Shown here: piece by piece, positions 7,489 to 15,913 of the stretch
How the letters are laid out: each line of letters opens with the position of its first letter
How positions within the stretch are numbered: position 1 is the first letter of the stretch
Source: Candidatus Aphodenecus pullistercoris
GTDB lineage: Bacteria; Spirochaetota; Spirochaetia; Sphaerochaetales; Sphaerochaetaceae
Direction: 5' to 3'
NCBI GenBank assembly: GCA_017694495.1
Contig: JADIMU010000012.1
Coordinates: 1-56,486 of the forward strand
DNA: 56,486 bases
Notes under the pieces: generated by a model
What the model was told of the DNA's origin: nothing
Seen by the model: the letters and a program-made list of their open reading frames with translations, nothing else
The model's database searches: none
Position numbers and translations under genes: made by a program

Positions 7489-8646
7489 ATGAGAAATAGC
7501 AAGCTGAGCATCATCATGGTTGCCCTTACCGTGGTCCTCCTCTCCTCTTGTGCCTCCTATACGAGCGAGTACTTCGTCAATGGCCAGAGCTATGCGCTGC
7601 AGGATTCCTCGCAGTTCAGGCAGCCTGCCGATCCCGAGAACCTCGCCGAGAACGAGGTCTTCGTTGGCTGGGAGCTCCAGGGCACTGACGGCATCTATAC
7701 AAACTGGCAGATGACCCCCGAGTACAACGCGCGCTTCGACGCAGTCATCGACCGCTACATCGACTTCTATGTCGGTGATGAGGTCTGGGCCAGCGTCAAG
7801 GCCAGCGAGTTCGCGAACCCGGGTGTGCCGACGGCTCCTGCCGACAATCTCCAGTTCGTGGGCTGGGTCCCCGAGGGGGCGGAGAACCCCGTCGAGAACT
7901 GGACGACTCCGCCGCGTGACGTCAACGTCTATCACGCCAAATTCGTCAATACTGTCAAGTTCTACGACAACGGTGTCCTCGTCGACACGCAGCTGGTCAC
8001 CGACTTCGCCGATCCCGGCGTGCCTGTGGCTCCCAGCACCGACGTCGTCTTCGCCGGCTGGTGCCCCGTCGGAACCGAAGAGGCCATCACCGACTGGTCC
8101 GTCGCTCCCGAGGGAGTCGATGAGGTCTACGCCCGCTATGTCGACAAGGTCTACTTCTATCTTGATGGCAACCTCTGGACTGTCCTGAGGGCCGACCAGT
8201 TCACCAATCCTGGCGATCCCGTTCCCCGCGACATCCCGCGCGGCTATGAGTTCGCCGGCTGGGTCGCCGAGACTGACTATGCGACCTACATCGACTGGAC
8301 GACGCTTCCTGACGACGTCAGGCGCTTCGACGCCATGCTGACCAGCACCACTGTCGCTTCCGGCATGGACAGCGCCAACGAACAGCTCAGGCTCAATCTG
8401 GCCAAGAACACCCAGGTCCTCGGACCGATCACCGTCGAGGAGACCTATGAGATCGTCGGTGACCAGGTCAGGATCGGCGGCATCGGCTACAAGGACATCC
8501 TCGCCGCCGCCATCGAGGCCTATCCCGATGCCGACCAGGTCGTCGACATCATCACCGACTACGAGACCCACACCGCCGACTCCGATTATGGAACGATCAC
8601 CTTCCAGACCGCTTCCTACACCGGAATCGCGATCGCGATCGAGTAG
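7489..8646 (+). CDS. lipoprotein with four FxGW repeats (Flg_new/InlB B-repeat-like)
   Basis: This is a 385-residue exported lipoprotein: MRNSKLS, a hydrophobic core, lipobox LSSC with Cys near residue 21. Four repeats of about 60-65 residues follow, roughly residues 30-285. Each runs as a strand with a G or N turn (VKFYDNGVLVDT), a Pro-rich middle (FADPGVPVAP), a strand ending F-x-GW, and a final strand such as VYARYVDK. This layout fits the Listeria-Bacteroides (Flg_new)/InlB B-repeat beta-grasp modules common in surface proteins. The last 100 residues form a different domain with VLGPITVEE, a helix in GYKDILAAAIEAYPDA, and a final TASYTGIAIAIE strand, which resembles in pattern the lipoproteins at 2-250 and 1042-1581. 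It has its own promoter and terminator. The role is probably at the cell surface; the ligand is unknown. Confidence 0.8.
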   Translation: MRNSKLSIIMVALTVVLLSSCASYTSEYFVNGQSYALQDSSQFRQPADPENLAENEVFVGWELQGTDGIYTNWQMTPEYNARFDAVIDRYIDFYVGDEVWASVKASEFANPGVPTAPADNLQFVGWVPEGAENPVENWTTPPRDVNVYHAKFVNTVKFYDNGVLVDTQLVTDFADPGVPVAPSTDVVFAGWCPVGTEEAITDWSVAPEGVDEVYARYVDKVYFYLDGNLWTVLRADQFTNPGDPVPRDIPRGYEFAGWVAETDYATYIDWTTLPDDVRRFDAMLTSTTVASGMDSANEQLRLNLAKNTQVLGPITVEETYEIVGDQVRIGGIGYKDILAAAIEAYPDADQVVDIITDYETHTADSDYGTITFQTASYTGIAIAIE

Positions 8647-8665
8647 TCTTCGGATCTGGATCCAG

Positions 8666-8700
8666 GAGGGCGGGCAGAGTCCCGCCCTCAATATATTTCT
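8666..8700 (+). terminator. terminator after the repeat lipoprotein gene
   Basis: GAGGGCGGG 8666-8674 pairs perfectly with CCCGCCCTC 8681-8689 over a six-base loop. The AATATATTTCT tail is T-rich. Confidence 0.8.
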
Positions 8701-8709
8701 GCGACTGTA

Positions 8710-8739
8710 TTGACAAGGCTCGCATCCTTCTGGTAGATT
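8710..8739 (+). promoter_or_regulatory. promoter of the tRNA-Thr / rpmG / secE-nusG unit
   Basis: A consensus TTGACA at 8710-8715 is followed after 18 bases by TAGATT 8734-8739. It lies just past the previous terminator and about 55 bases before tRNA-Thr, and is the likely start of the transcription unit that continues into the ribosomal and rpo genes. Confidence 0.6.
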
Positions 8740-8795
8740 TCCGTTTGCATGTTGCGCGTGCCTTACCAGCACAGGACGCGAAGTGCCTTTTACCT

Positions 8796-8868
8796 GCCCT
8801 TGTAGCTCAGCCGGTAGAGCACCACCATGGTAAGGTGGGGGTCAGCGGTTCAAATCCGCTCGGGGGCT
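8796..8868 (+). tRNA. tRNA-Thr (GGT anticodon)
   Basis: A full cloverleaf can be drawn. The acceptor GCCCTTG pairs with CGGGGGC (with two G-U pairs), and the D arm is GCTC/GAGC. The anticodon arm CCACC/GGTGG carries loop ATGGTAA with anticodon GGT, and the T arm AGCGG/CCGCT carries loop TTCAAAT. The discriminator is U and CCA is not encoded. A run of T follows directly, but the ribosome site of rpmG comes soon after. The position in front of rpmG, tRNA-Trp, secE and nusG is the classical bacterial arrangement. Confidence 0.95.
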
Positions 8869-8900
8869 TTTTTTCAAGCAAGGAGTCCTAGGAGAATCAT

Positions 8901-9080
8901 ATGGCCAACGCTAAGAAGAATACACCCGTTGAGAAGATTGCCCTGCAGTGCACCGAGTGCAAGCAGAAGAACTATACCACTCAGAAGAACCGACGCAACA
9001 TCACGGGCAAGCTCGAGCTGATGAAGTACTGCCCCTTCGAGAGGAAGCACACTCTCCACAGGGAAGCGAAGATCAAGTAA
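8901..9080 (+). CDS. rpmG: 50S ribosomal protein L33
   Basis: This is a 59-residue large-subunit protein, recognisable from [16 protein letters not shown] and the [19 protein letters not shown] end. L33 sits near the E site. The first zinc half-site CxxC is present (CTEC, residues about 17-20). In the second half only the first Cys remains: the expected CPxC reads CPFE. So three of four ligands are kept, which lies between the zinc-binding and zinc-free forms. It sits between tRNA-Thr and tRNA-Trp. The ribosome site is GGAG, 7 bases before ATG 8901. Confidence 0.93.
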   Translation: MANAKKNTPVEKIALQCTECKQKNYTTQKNRRNITGKLELMKYCPFERKHTLHREAKIK

Positions 9081-9111
9081 GGGAGCCCAGCTCTCAAGTC
9101 GAGCCCCTTGC

Positions 9112-9185
9112 GGGTCAGTAGCTCCAACGGTTAGAGCACTGGTCTCCAAAACCGGGTGTTGCACGTTCGAATCGTGCCTGACCCG
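9112..9185 (+). tRNA. tRNA-Trp (CCA anticodon)
   Basis: The acceptor GGGTCAG 9112-9118 pairs fully with CTGACCC 9178-9184, and the discriminator is G, as usual for Trp. The anticodon stem CTGGT/ACCGG holds loop CTCCAAA, giving CCA. The T arm is GCACG/CGTGC with TTCGAAT. The 3' CCA is not encoded. It lies between rpmG and secE as in many bacteria. Confidence 0.96.
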
Positions 9186-9220
9186 CTGGTGGCTCGACAG
9201 ACGCAAAAAGGAGTCACGTG

Positions 9221-9403
9221 ATGTTCAAGAAGATCGGAAAGTATTTCAAGGAATGCTATCTGGAGATGAAGAAGGTCTCCTGGCCGGGCCATGGCGAGGT
9301 CCTGCAGAGCGCCAAGATCGTAATCATCTCCACAATCTGCTTCGCCATCATCCTCGGTCTGGTCGACTTCGTCCTGCTGAGGGGCCTCTATCTGATTTTC
9401 TGA
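9221..9403 (+). CDS. secE: preprotein translocase subunit SecE
   Basis: This is a 60-residue single-TM SecE of the short form. The amphipathic helix FKKIGKYFKECYLEMKKVSWPG carries the conserved KKVSWP motif, then one TM helix (residues about 30-57) follows. It forms SecYEG with the secY product encoded at 40835. I chose the ATG at 9221 rather than the GTG one codon earlier because AAAGGAG ends 7 bases before it. It lies 18 bases before nusG in the usual secE-nusG pair. Confidence 0.95.
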   Translation: MFKKIGKYFKECYLEMKKVSWPGHGEVLQSAKIVIISTICFAIILGLVDFVLLRGLYLIF

Positions 9404-9421
9404 CACTTTCAAGGATAGGCA

Positions 9422-9988
9422 ATGGCTAAAGCTTGGTACATCGTACACACTTATTCCGGCTACGAGCAGAAGATCCAGAGGACCATCTTCAAACTCAGGG
9501 AGATGGACACCGACTTCGCCCTCGTCGTCAGCGACGTGAAGGTCCCGATGGAGACCGTCACCGAGATCAAGGACGGCAAGAAGAAGGAAGTCAAGAGGAA
9601 GATTCTGCCTGGCTACATCCTCGTCGAGATCGACTTCCCCGATGACGCCACCTGGAAGAACACCTACTCGAAGATCAAGAGGATCCAGGGTGTCACCGGA
9701 TTCGTGTCGGCGATGGAGGGCCGCAAGCCCCAGCCGCTGACGGCTGCCGAGATGAAGGGCATCATGCAGAAGACCGGTGAGGTTCCCACGGAGAAGGAGT
9801 TCCGCCCGAAGCAGAACTTCCAGGTGGGCGAGGAGGTCAAGATCATCGACGGCCCCTTCGAGTCCTTCAGCGGTACGATCGACGAGATCGACACGGTCAA
9901 GGGCAAGCTGCGCGTCTCCGTGCAGATCTTCGGCCGCTCCACTCCCGTCGAGGTCGAGTTCAACCAGGCCGAGAAGGTGGAGTTCTGA
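9422..9988 (+). CDS. nusG: transcription termination/antitermination protein NusG
   Basis: This is a 188-residue NusG. The NGN domain starts AKAWYIVHTYSGYEQKI and includes PGYILVEIDF. A linker follows, then the C-terminal KOW domain from about residue 133 (FQVGEEVKIIDGPFESFSGTI to VEVEFNQAEKVEF). The domain between about residues 45 and 65 carries a short Lys-rich insertion (IKDGKKKEVKRK) seen in several spirochaetes and Firmicutes. It binds RNA polymerase and links it to Rho or to the ribosome. The stop codon is the first base pair region of an attenuator hairpin (9987-10025). Confidence 0.97.
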   Translation: MAKAWYIVHTYSGYEQKIQRTIFKLREMDTDFALVVSDVKVPMETVTEIKDGKKKEVKRKILPGYILVEIDFPDDATWKNTYSKIKRIQGVTGFVSAMEGRKPQPLTAAEMKGIMQKTGEVPTEKEFRPKQNFQVGEEVKIIDGPFESFSGTIDEIDTVKGKLRVSVQIFGRSTPVEVEFNQAEKVEF

Positions 9989-10025
9989 GAAGGGGTGGCT
10001 TGACGGCCCCCTCTCATCGATTTTT
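9987..10025 (+). terminator. terminator/attenuator at the nusG-rplK junction
   Basis: GAGA-A-GGGG 9987-9995 pairs with CCCC-C-TCTC 10007-10015 (one mismatch), and a TTTTT run lies at 10021-10025. It overlaps the nusG stop codon and can lower read-through into the rplK genes. Confidence 0.55.
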
Positions 10026-10140
10026 GACATGTCAAGCTAAACGGAACACTCCCTGCCGGAGACCTCCGACAGGTGGGAGCCAGATCGAATGACTGGCGTT
10101 ATAACCAGCGCCCGGGACCTGTCCCGGGGCGTAAGGAGAA
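10024..10140 (+). promoter_or_regulatory. structured leader of the rplK-rplA operon
   Basis: The 120 bases before rplK hold the perfect palindrome TTGACATGTCAA (10024-10035). Three possible hairpins follow: CCTGCCGGA..TCCGACAGG (about 10052-10073), CTGG..CCAG (about 10092-10107) and CCCGGGAC..GTCCCGGG (about 10110-10129). Leaders of rplK commonly carry the L1 autoregulatory target, so I infer such a role. No -10 box could be placed behind the TTGACA. Confidence 0.45.
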
Positions 10141-10144
10141 AGTT

Positions 10145-10576
10145 ATGGCAAAGAAGAAGGTAACTGCGGTCATCAAGCTGCAGTGCCCGGCGCAGAAGGC
10201 CACACCGGCACCCCCTATCGGACCGGCACTTGGCCCCCACGGAGTAAGCGCCCCCCAGTTCGTCCAGCAGTTCAACGACAAGACGAAAGGCTACGAACCC
10301 GGACTGATACTCCCTGTCATCATCACTGTCTATCAGGACAAGAGCTTCACCTTCATCCTGAAGACGCCGCCTGCCGCGGTCCTCATCAAGAAGGCCCTCG
10401 GAATCCAGACGGCTAGTGGAACCCCCAACAAGACCAAGGTCGGCACCCTGACTCAGGCTCAGCTTACCGAGATCGCCCAGACCAAGCTCCCTGACCTCAA
10501 CGCCTACGACATCGAGGCGGCCAAGAGGATCATCGCTGGTACAGCCCGCTCAATGGGTGTAGAGGTGGAGAAGTAA
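10145..10576 (+). CDS. rplK: 50S ribosomal protein L11
   Basis: This is a 143-residue L11, the standard length. The N-terminal domain contains the proline-rich switch [16 protein letters not shown]. The C-terminal 23S-binding domain contains [15 protein letters not shown] and the [12 protein letters not shown] end. It forms the base of the L10/L12 stalk at the GTPase-associated centre and is needed for stringent-response sensing. The start ATG 10145 has AAGGAGA upstream; an in-frame open stretch further upstream belongs to the leader. rplA starts one base after its stop, so the two are almost certainly coupled. Confidence 0.98.
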   Translation: MAKKKVTAVIKLQCPAQKATPAPPIGPALGPHGVSAPQFVQQFNDKTKGYEPGLILPVIITVYQDKSFTFILKTPPAAVLIKKALGIQTASGTPNKTKVGTLTQAQLTEIAQTKLPDLNAYDIEAAKRIIAGTARSMGVEVEK

Positions 10577-10577
10577 G

Positions 10578-11258
10578 ATGAAGAGAGGAAAGAAATACCA
10601 GGAAGCCGCAAAGAAGATCGACCGCTCGAAGCTCTATGGCCTCGAGGAGGCCGCTCAGCTCGTCAAGGACTGCGCCTATGCGAAGTTCACCGAGACTGTC
10701 GAGATCTCCGTCTTCCTCAATCTGAAGAAGAGCCAGTCCGTGCGTGACACGGTCGTCCTGCCCAACCAGTTCCAGGCGCAGAAGAGGATCCTCGTCTTCG
10801 CCAAGGGCGACAAGGCCCAGGAGGCCCTCGACGCCGGCGCCGCCTATGTCGGCGACACTGAGCTGATCGAGAAGGTCAGGGGAGGCTGGATGGACTTCGA
10901 CGTCGCAGTCGCCACTCCCGACATGATGAAGGACGTAGGACGCCTTGGACCCATCCTCGGCCGCCGCGGCCTGATGCCCAACCCCAAGACCCACACCGTC
11001 ACGAACGACATCAAGGAGGCTCTTGCCGAGCTGAACAAGGGTCGTGTCGAGTTCAGGGCCGACAAGACCGGTGTCGTCCACCTGGCCATCGGCAAGGTCG
11101 ACATGGACGCCAAGGCGATCGCCGAGAACGCCCAGGCGACTCTGGATGAGATCAACAGGAAGAGGCCCGCGGACGCGAAGGGTGACTTCGTGCTCTCCGT
11201 CGCCCTCTCTTCGACCATGGGACCTGGTGTTCCCGTCGACTTCAAGTCGGCCCAGTAA
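10578..11258 (+). CDS. rplA: 50S ribosomal protein L1
   Basis: This is a 226-residue L1. Typical segments are [21 protein letters not shown] at the start (shortened here), [22 protein letters not shown] in the middle, [19 protein letters not shown], and the C-terminal [10 protein letters not shown]. It binds 23S rRNA at the E-site stalk and, in many bacteria, represses its own mRNA at a leader copy of the rRNA target. It starts one base after rplK and lies 12 bases before rplJ. Confidence 0.98.
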   Translation: MKRGKKYQEAAKKIDRSKLYGLEEAAQLVKDCAYAKFTETVEISVFLNLKKSQSVRDTVVLPNQFQAQKRILVFAKGDKAQEALDAGAAYVGDTELIEKVRGGWMDFDVAVATPDMMKDVGRLGPILGRRGLMPNPKTHTVTNDIKEALAELNKGRVEFRADKTGVVHLAIGKVDMDAKAIAENAQATLDEINRKRPADAKGDFVLSVALSSTMGPGVPVDFKSAQ

Positions 11259-11270
11259 GGAGGAAGCTGT

Positions 11271-11792
11271 ATGGAGAACTATCAGACACGTGTGAATGCG
11301 GCCAAGGAGGATGCCGTCAAGGCCCTCAAGGACGAGTTCCAGGGCTACAACGGCTTCATCTTCACCGACTACAGGGGAATGACGGTCGCCCAGATCACCG
11401 AGCTGAGGAACGCGCTCAGGAAGAACGACGCCGCCTACAGGGTCGTCAAGAACCGCTACGCCAAGATCGCCTTCAAGGACCTTGGAAAGACCGGTGCTGA
11501 GGACCAGATGGTTGGACCGACCGCTGTCGCCCTTGCCAAGGGAGACGAGTCGAACGTCGTCGCCAAGGCCATCTTCGAGGCCATCAAGAATGGTGCCCCG
11601 ATCGAGGTCAAGGGTGCGATCATCGACGGTGAGGTCATGGATGCCGCCTCTGTCGAGGCCCTGTCCAAGCTGCCGACCAGGCTCGAGCTCATCGCCTCCC
11701 TGATGGGAACGATGAAGGCACCTGTCCAGAAGCTTGCCGCTACACTGCTCGCCTACCTGGAGAGCAAGGGTGGCTCTCTGGAGTCGAATTGA
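11271..11792 (+). CDS. rplJ: 50S ribosomal protein L10
   Basis: This is a 173-residue L10, the stalk anchor that binds dimers of L7/L12 through its C-terminal helix. It has the family segments FIFTDYRGMTVAQITELRNALR, YRVVKNRYAKIAF and GAIIDGEVMDAASVEALSKLPTR, then the C-terminal helix rich in Ala and Leu. AAGGAGG lies ahead of ATG 11271. The gap to rplL is 72 bases, which in many bacteria allows differential expression because L12 is needed in more copies; a full AAAGGAGA precedes rplL. Confidence 0.97.
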   Translation: MENYQTRVNAAKEDAVKALKDEFQGYNGFIFTDYRGMTVAQITELRNALRKNDAAYRVVKNRYAKIAFKDLGKTGAEDQMVGPTAVALAKGDESNVVAKAIFEAIKNGAPIEVKGAIIDGEVMDAASVEALSKLPTRLELIASLMGTMKAPVQKLAATLLAYLESKGGSLESN

Positions 11793-11864
11793 ACTATACG
11801 GTACCAGTCTTCGTATTGTAACCTGCTGGACCGTTGGAAATATCTTTAGAAAGGAGAAGATAAT

Positions 11865-12239
11865 ATGGCTACTAAGGAAGAGATTCTCGAATCAATCGCC
11901 CAGATGTCCGTCATGGATGTCGCCGACCTCATCAAGATGATGGAGGAGAAGTTCGGTGTCCAGGCTGCCGCCGCTGCCGTCGCAGTCGCCGGTGGTGCCG
12001 CTGCCGATGCCCCCGCCGAGGAGGAGCAGACCGAGTTCAACGTCATCCTCAAGAGCGTCGACGCCGCCAAGAAGATCGCCTGCATCAAGGAGGTCCGCGC
12101 CATCACTGGTCTCGGTCTGAAGGAGGCCAAGGACCTTTGCGAGAACGGCGGAACCATCAAGGAGGCTGTCAGCAAGGAAGAGGCTGCATCCATGAAGGAG
12201 AAGCTCGAGGCTGCCGGCTGTGTCGTCGAGGTCAAGTAA
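11865..12239 (+). CDS. rplL: 50S ribosomal protein L7/L12
   Basis: This is a 124-residue stalk protein. The N-terminal dimerisation helices (residues 1-30) are followed by an Ala-rich hinge ([19 protein letters not shown]). The globular C-terminal domain starts at [40 protein letters not shown] and contacts EF-Tu and EF-G. A Cys appears in the domain where most bacteria have Val (KIACIKEVR). It is followed by two hairpins before rpoB. Confidence 0.98.
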   Translation: MATKEEILESIAQMSVMDVADLIKMMEEKFGVQAAAAAVAVAGGAAADAPAEEEQTEFNVILKSVDAAKKIACIKEVRAITGLGLKEAKDLCENGGTIKEAVSKEEAASMKEKLEAAGCVVEVK

Positions 12240-12255
12240 GCGACCCGATTCGAAT

Positions 12256-12318
12256 GCGGGGAAGGGAGACCTTCCCCCGCGATATGCCACTGTGGGGGCA
12301 CCATGCCCCTCCGGTGGC
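12256..12318 (+). promoter_or_regulatory. twin hairpins (attenuator or processing site) between rplL and rpoB
   Basis: The first hairpin is GCGGGGAAGG 12256-12265 with CCTTCC-CCCGC 12270-12280 (one bulge). The second is GCCAC 12286-12290 with GTGGC 12314-12318, enclosing GGGGCA/TGCCCC, followed by a weak T-rich stretch. In Escherichia coli the same junction holds an attenuator and an RNase III site; I infer a similar role. Confidence 0.55.
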
Positions 12319-12390
12319 TCATTCTGTCTTAGATAAAAGCATGTTCCATGCGGTCTCCTGACCGCCAAAACCCAGTAGCATGGAGGGTAG

Positions 12391-15300
12391 ATGATGCTTG
12401 CCAAGGGCACGATCATAGAACGAAAATACATTGGTTCAGACTATCAGGAAGTCTGCGAGCTTCCCAACCTCATCGGCGTCCAGCTGGACAGCTATGAGAG
12501 GTTCCTGCAGCTCGACAGGCTGAGGAAGGGCCTTGAGCTCGACCCGACGACTGGCCTTGAGGCCGTCTTCAGGAACACCTTCCCCATCACCAGCCCCAAT
12601 GGTGACATGACCCTCAACTACGACGGCTACAGCCTCGACTTCGACAACATGAAGTTCACGGAGAGCGAGTGCAAGAAGAAGGGCCGCAGCTTCACTGTGC
12701 CCGTCAAGGCCAGAATCAACCTCGAGCTCAAGAACGGGGAGTTCATCGAAAAGGAGATCTTCTTCGGCGACATCCCCCTCATGACCGACCGCGGCACCTT
12801 CATCATCAACGGCGCCGAGCGTGTCGTCGTCAGCCAGATCCATCGCTCGCCCGGTGTCATCTTCCAGGTGGAGAAGGGAGTCTACTCCTCCCGCATCATC
12901 CCCTACCGTGGAAGCTGGCTCGAGTTCGAGATCGATGACAAGAAGAGCTGCATCTACGCGAAGATCGACCGCAAGAAGCGCATCAACGGCACCCTCTTCC
13001 TGCGCGCCATCGGCATCGACAGCCGCGAGAAGATCGTCGCCAGCTTCTACAAGAGCCAGATCCTGCCCCTCAGCGAGGACGACAGGGCCGCTGTAGAGAA
13101 CTGCTACAGCTTCAAGGACCTCTATGTCGACCAGGACGGACAGCGCGTCAAGCTGCTGCGCGCCGGCGACATCCTGCATCCCCATGAGATCGACATCCTG
13201 ATCGCACAGGGCGTCACCTCCGTCGAGGTCGTCGACATGAAGAGCGACGACAGCCTCCACAGCGACATCATCCTGAACACCCTCGAGGCCGAGAAGAAGT
13301 TCATGGAGGATGGCGAGGACGAACCGACCAAGGAGGAGTACCTGTCCGCCATCTACAGCATCCTGATGCCCGGCGAGATGATCGCCATGGAGAGGGCCGA
13401 GCGCGACCTGCCCGAGATGTTCTTCTCGGAGCGCCGCTACGACCTTGGCCGCGTCGGACGCTACAAGTTCAACAAGAAGTTCGGCAAGGAAGGAGAGGAG
13501 ATGGACACCTCCGTCACCGTCCTCCAGCCGATGGACATCGTCCACACCATGGCCTTCCTGTGCAAGGTCTGGCTGCGCGAGGCCAACGTCGATGACATCG
13601 ACCACCTCGGCAACCGCCGTGTCAGGAGCGTGGGAGAGCTGCTCCAGACGGCGCTCAGCGCCGCCTTCAGCAGGATGGAGCGCGTCGCACGCGAGAGGAT
13701 GAACCTCGAGAGCGAGGGCAATGTCCGCCCGCAGGACGTCATCTCGATCAAGCCCATCGTGGCCGCCGTCAAGGAGTTCTTCGGATCCAGCCAGCTGTCC
13801 CAGTTCATGGACCAGATCAACCCTCTGGCCGAGCTCACCCACAAGAGGAGGCTCAACGCCCTTGGACCGGGCGGTCTGTCCCGCGACAGGGCCGGCTTCG
13901 AGGTGCGCGACGTCCACTATACCCACTACGGAAGGATGTGCCCCATCGAGACGCCTGAAGGACCGAACATCGGCCTCATCGTCTCTCTGGCCAACTATAC
14001 CAAGATCAACGAGTACGGCTTCCTCGTCACGCCCTACAGGAAGGTCGTCGACGGCATCGCGACCCGTGAGGTCGTCGAGCTCGACGCCAACGACGAGGAG
14101 CGCTACTACATAGCCCAGGCTTCGGCCAAGATCGACAAGGACGGCCACTTCCTCGACAAGGAGGTTCCTGTCCGCCACCAGGGCGACTACTCGACCCGCG
14201 AGCCCAAGGACATCAAGTTCATGGACGTCTCGCCCAAGCAGGTCATCTCCGTCGCCGCATCCCTGATCCCCTTCCTGGAGCACGACGACGCCAACCGCGC
14301 CCTGATGGGCTCGAACATGCAGCGCCAGGCTGTCCCCCTCGTCTTCCCGGAGGCCCCCAGGGTCGGAACCGGCATGGAAGGCAAGGCGGCCTACGACTCC
14401 GGCGTCCTGATCAAGGCGAAGAGGGGAGGCGAGGTCGTCTACGCTTCCGCCACCGAGATCCGCGTGCGCGTCAACAAGGCTGAGGCCGAGATCGAGGGTG
14501 AGGTCGACACCTACGAGGTCCAGAAGTTCCAGAGGACCAACCAGGACACCTGCTTCAACCAGAAGACCATCGTCAGCGTCGGCCAGAAGGTCGAGAAGGG
14601 CACCGTCCTCGCCGACGGACCTGCGACCCAGAACGGTGAGCTGGCCCTCGGCCGCAACATCCTGGTAGGCTTCGTGCCCTGGAACGGCTACAACTACGAG
14701 GACGCCGTCCTTATCAGCGAGCGCGTCGTCAGGGAGGACATCTACACTTCGATCCACATCAAGGAGTTCTCCATCGACGTGCGCGAGACCAAGCTCGGTC
14801 CCGAGAAGCTGACCCGCGACATCCCCAACACGAGCGAGAGGATGGTCGCCAGCCTCGACGGCGACGGCATCGTCACCATCGGCACCTACGTCCACCCCGG
14901 CCAGATCCTGGTCGGCAAGGTCACGCCCAAGAGCGAGAGCGACACGACTCCCGAGTTCAAGCTGCTCAACTCCATCTTCGGCGAGAAGGCCAAGGAAGTG
15001 CGCGACAGCTCCCTCAAGGTACCCCATGGAACCGAGGGAACCGTCATCGACATCCAGAGGATGAAGAAGAGCGAGAAGGACGAGCTGCCGCCCGGAGTCG
15101 AGGAGACCGTCACCGTCCTGATCGCCACCAAGAGGAAGCTGACCCAGGGCGACAAGATGGCAGGCCGCCACGGAAACAAGGGTGTCGTCTCCAGGATCCT
15201 TCCCGAGGAGGACATGCCCTACATGGAGGACGGCACGCCGCTCGACGTCTGTCTCAACCCGCTCGGCGTTCCTTCCCGTATGAACATCGGACAGCTCATG

Positions 15301-15897
15301 GAGACCCAGCTCGGCTGGGCTGCCGTCAAGCTTGACGAGTGGTATTCCTCACCCGTCTTCCAGAGCGCGTCCATGGAGCAGATCGAGGCCAAGATGAAGG
15401 AGGCGGGCCTGCCCGTCACCAGCAAGGCCGTCCTGATGGACGGACGCACCGGTGTGCCCTTCGTCAACCCCGTATTCTGCGGCTACATCTACTACCTGAA
15501 GCTGCACCACCTCGTCGACGACAAGATGCACGCCCGCTCGACCGGACCCTACTCGCTGGTCACCCAGCAACCTCTAGGAGGCAAGGCCCAGTTCGGTGGA
15601 CAGAGGCTTGGAGAGATGGAGGTCTGGGCCCTCGAGGCCTATGGCGCGGCCAACACATTGCAGGAGCTGCTGACCATCAAGTCGGACGACATGATCGGAC
15701 GCGTCAAGATCTACGAGTCCATCGTGAAGGGCGAGCCCGCCCAGAACGCCGGCATGCCTGAGGCCTTCAACGTCCTCGTGCAGGAGATCCGCGGCCTTGC
15801 CCTCGACATGAGCGTCTACGACTCCAACGGCCGCCAGGTGCCCCTCACCGAGCGCGACGAGGAGCTGATCCAGAAGGCCGAGAAGGGCAACAACTGA
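12391..15897 (+). CDS. rpoB: DNA-directed RNA polymerase subunit beta
   Basis: This is a 1168-residue beta subunit. Recognisable blocks are [22 protein letters not shown], the rifampicin region [58 protein letters not shown], and the C-terminal [32 protein letters not shown] and [28 protein letters not shown]. In the rifampicin pocket the position of E. coli Ser531 is not Ser: the segment reads [11 protein letters not shown], with Asn replacing Ser. That residue is found in several spirochaetes with natural rifampicin resistance. Two ATGs lie in tandem (12391 and 12394), and GGAGGG at 12382 favours the second slightly. rpoC starts 16 bases after the stop. Confidence 0.99.
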   Translation: MMLAKGTIIERKYIGSDYQEVCELPNLIGVQLDSYERFLQLDRLRKGLELDPTTGLEAVFRNTFPITSPNGDMTLNYDGYSLDFDNMKFTESECKKKGRSFTVPVKARINLELKNGEFIEKEIFFGDIPLMTDRGTFIINGAERVVVSQIHRSPGVIFQVEKGVYSSRIIPYRGSWLEFEIDDKKSCIYAKIDRKKRINGTLFLRAIGIDSREKIVASFYKSQILPLSEDDRAAVENCYSFKDLYVDQDGQRVKLLRAGDILHPHEIDILIAQGVTSVEVVDMKSDDSLHSDIILNTLEAEKKFMEDGEDEPTKEEYLSAIYSILMPGEMIAMERAERDLPEMFFSERRYDLGRVGRYKFNKKFGKEGEEMDTSVTVLQPMDIVHTMAFLCKVWLREANVDDIDHLGNRRVRSVGELLQTALSAAFSRMERVARERMNLESEGNVRPQDVISIKPIVAAVKEFFGSSQLSQFMDQINPLAELTHKRRLNALGPGGLSRDRAGFEVRDVHYTHYGRMCPIETPEGPNIGLIVSLANYTKINEYGFLVTPYRKVVDGIATREVVELDANDEERYYIAQASAKIDKDGHFLDKEVPVRHQGDYSTREPKDIKFMDVSPKQVISVAASLIPFLEHDDANRALMGSNMQRQAVPLVFPEAPRVGTGMEGKAAYDSGVLIKAKRGGEVVYASATEIRVRVNKAEAEIEGEVDTYEVQKFQRTNQDTCFNQKTIVSVGQKVEKGTVLADGPATQNGELALGRNILVGFVPWNGYNYEDAVLISERVVREDIYTSIHIKEFSIDVRETKLGPEKLTRDIPNTSERMVASLDGDGIVTIGTYVHPGQILVGKVTPKSESDTTPEFKLLNSIFGEKAKEVRDSSLKVPHGTEGTVIDIQRMKKSEKDELPPGVEETVTVLIATKRKLTQGDKMAGRHGNKGVVSRILPEEDMPYMEDGTPLDVCLNPLGVPSRMNIGQLMETQLGWAAVKLDEWYSSPVFQSASMEQIEAKMKEAGLPVTSKAVLMDGRTGVPFVNPVFCGYIYYLKLHHLVDDKMHARSTGPYSLVTQQPLGGKAQFGGQRLGEMEVWALEAYGAANTLQELLTIKSDDMIGRVKIYESIVKGEPAQNAGMPEAFNVLVQEIRGLALDMSVYDSNGRQVPLTERDEELIQKAEKGNN

Positions 15898-15913
15898 TAG
15901 GAGAAGGAAAGCA

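Noticed and set aside
8710-8738. -10 box GTAGAT at 17-base spacing for the tRNA-Thr promoter
   Set aside because: TAGATT at 18 bases fits the consensus better.
10024-10052. TTGACA before rplK as a promoter
   Set aside because: No -10 hexamer can be placed 16-18 bases downstream; the bases belong to a palindrome.
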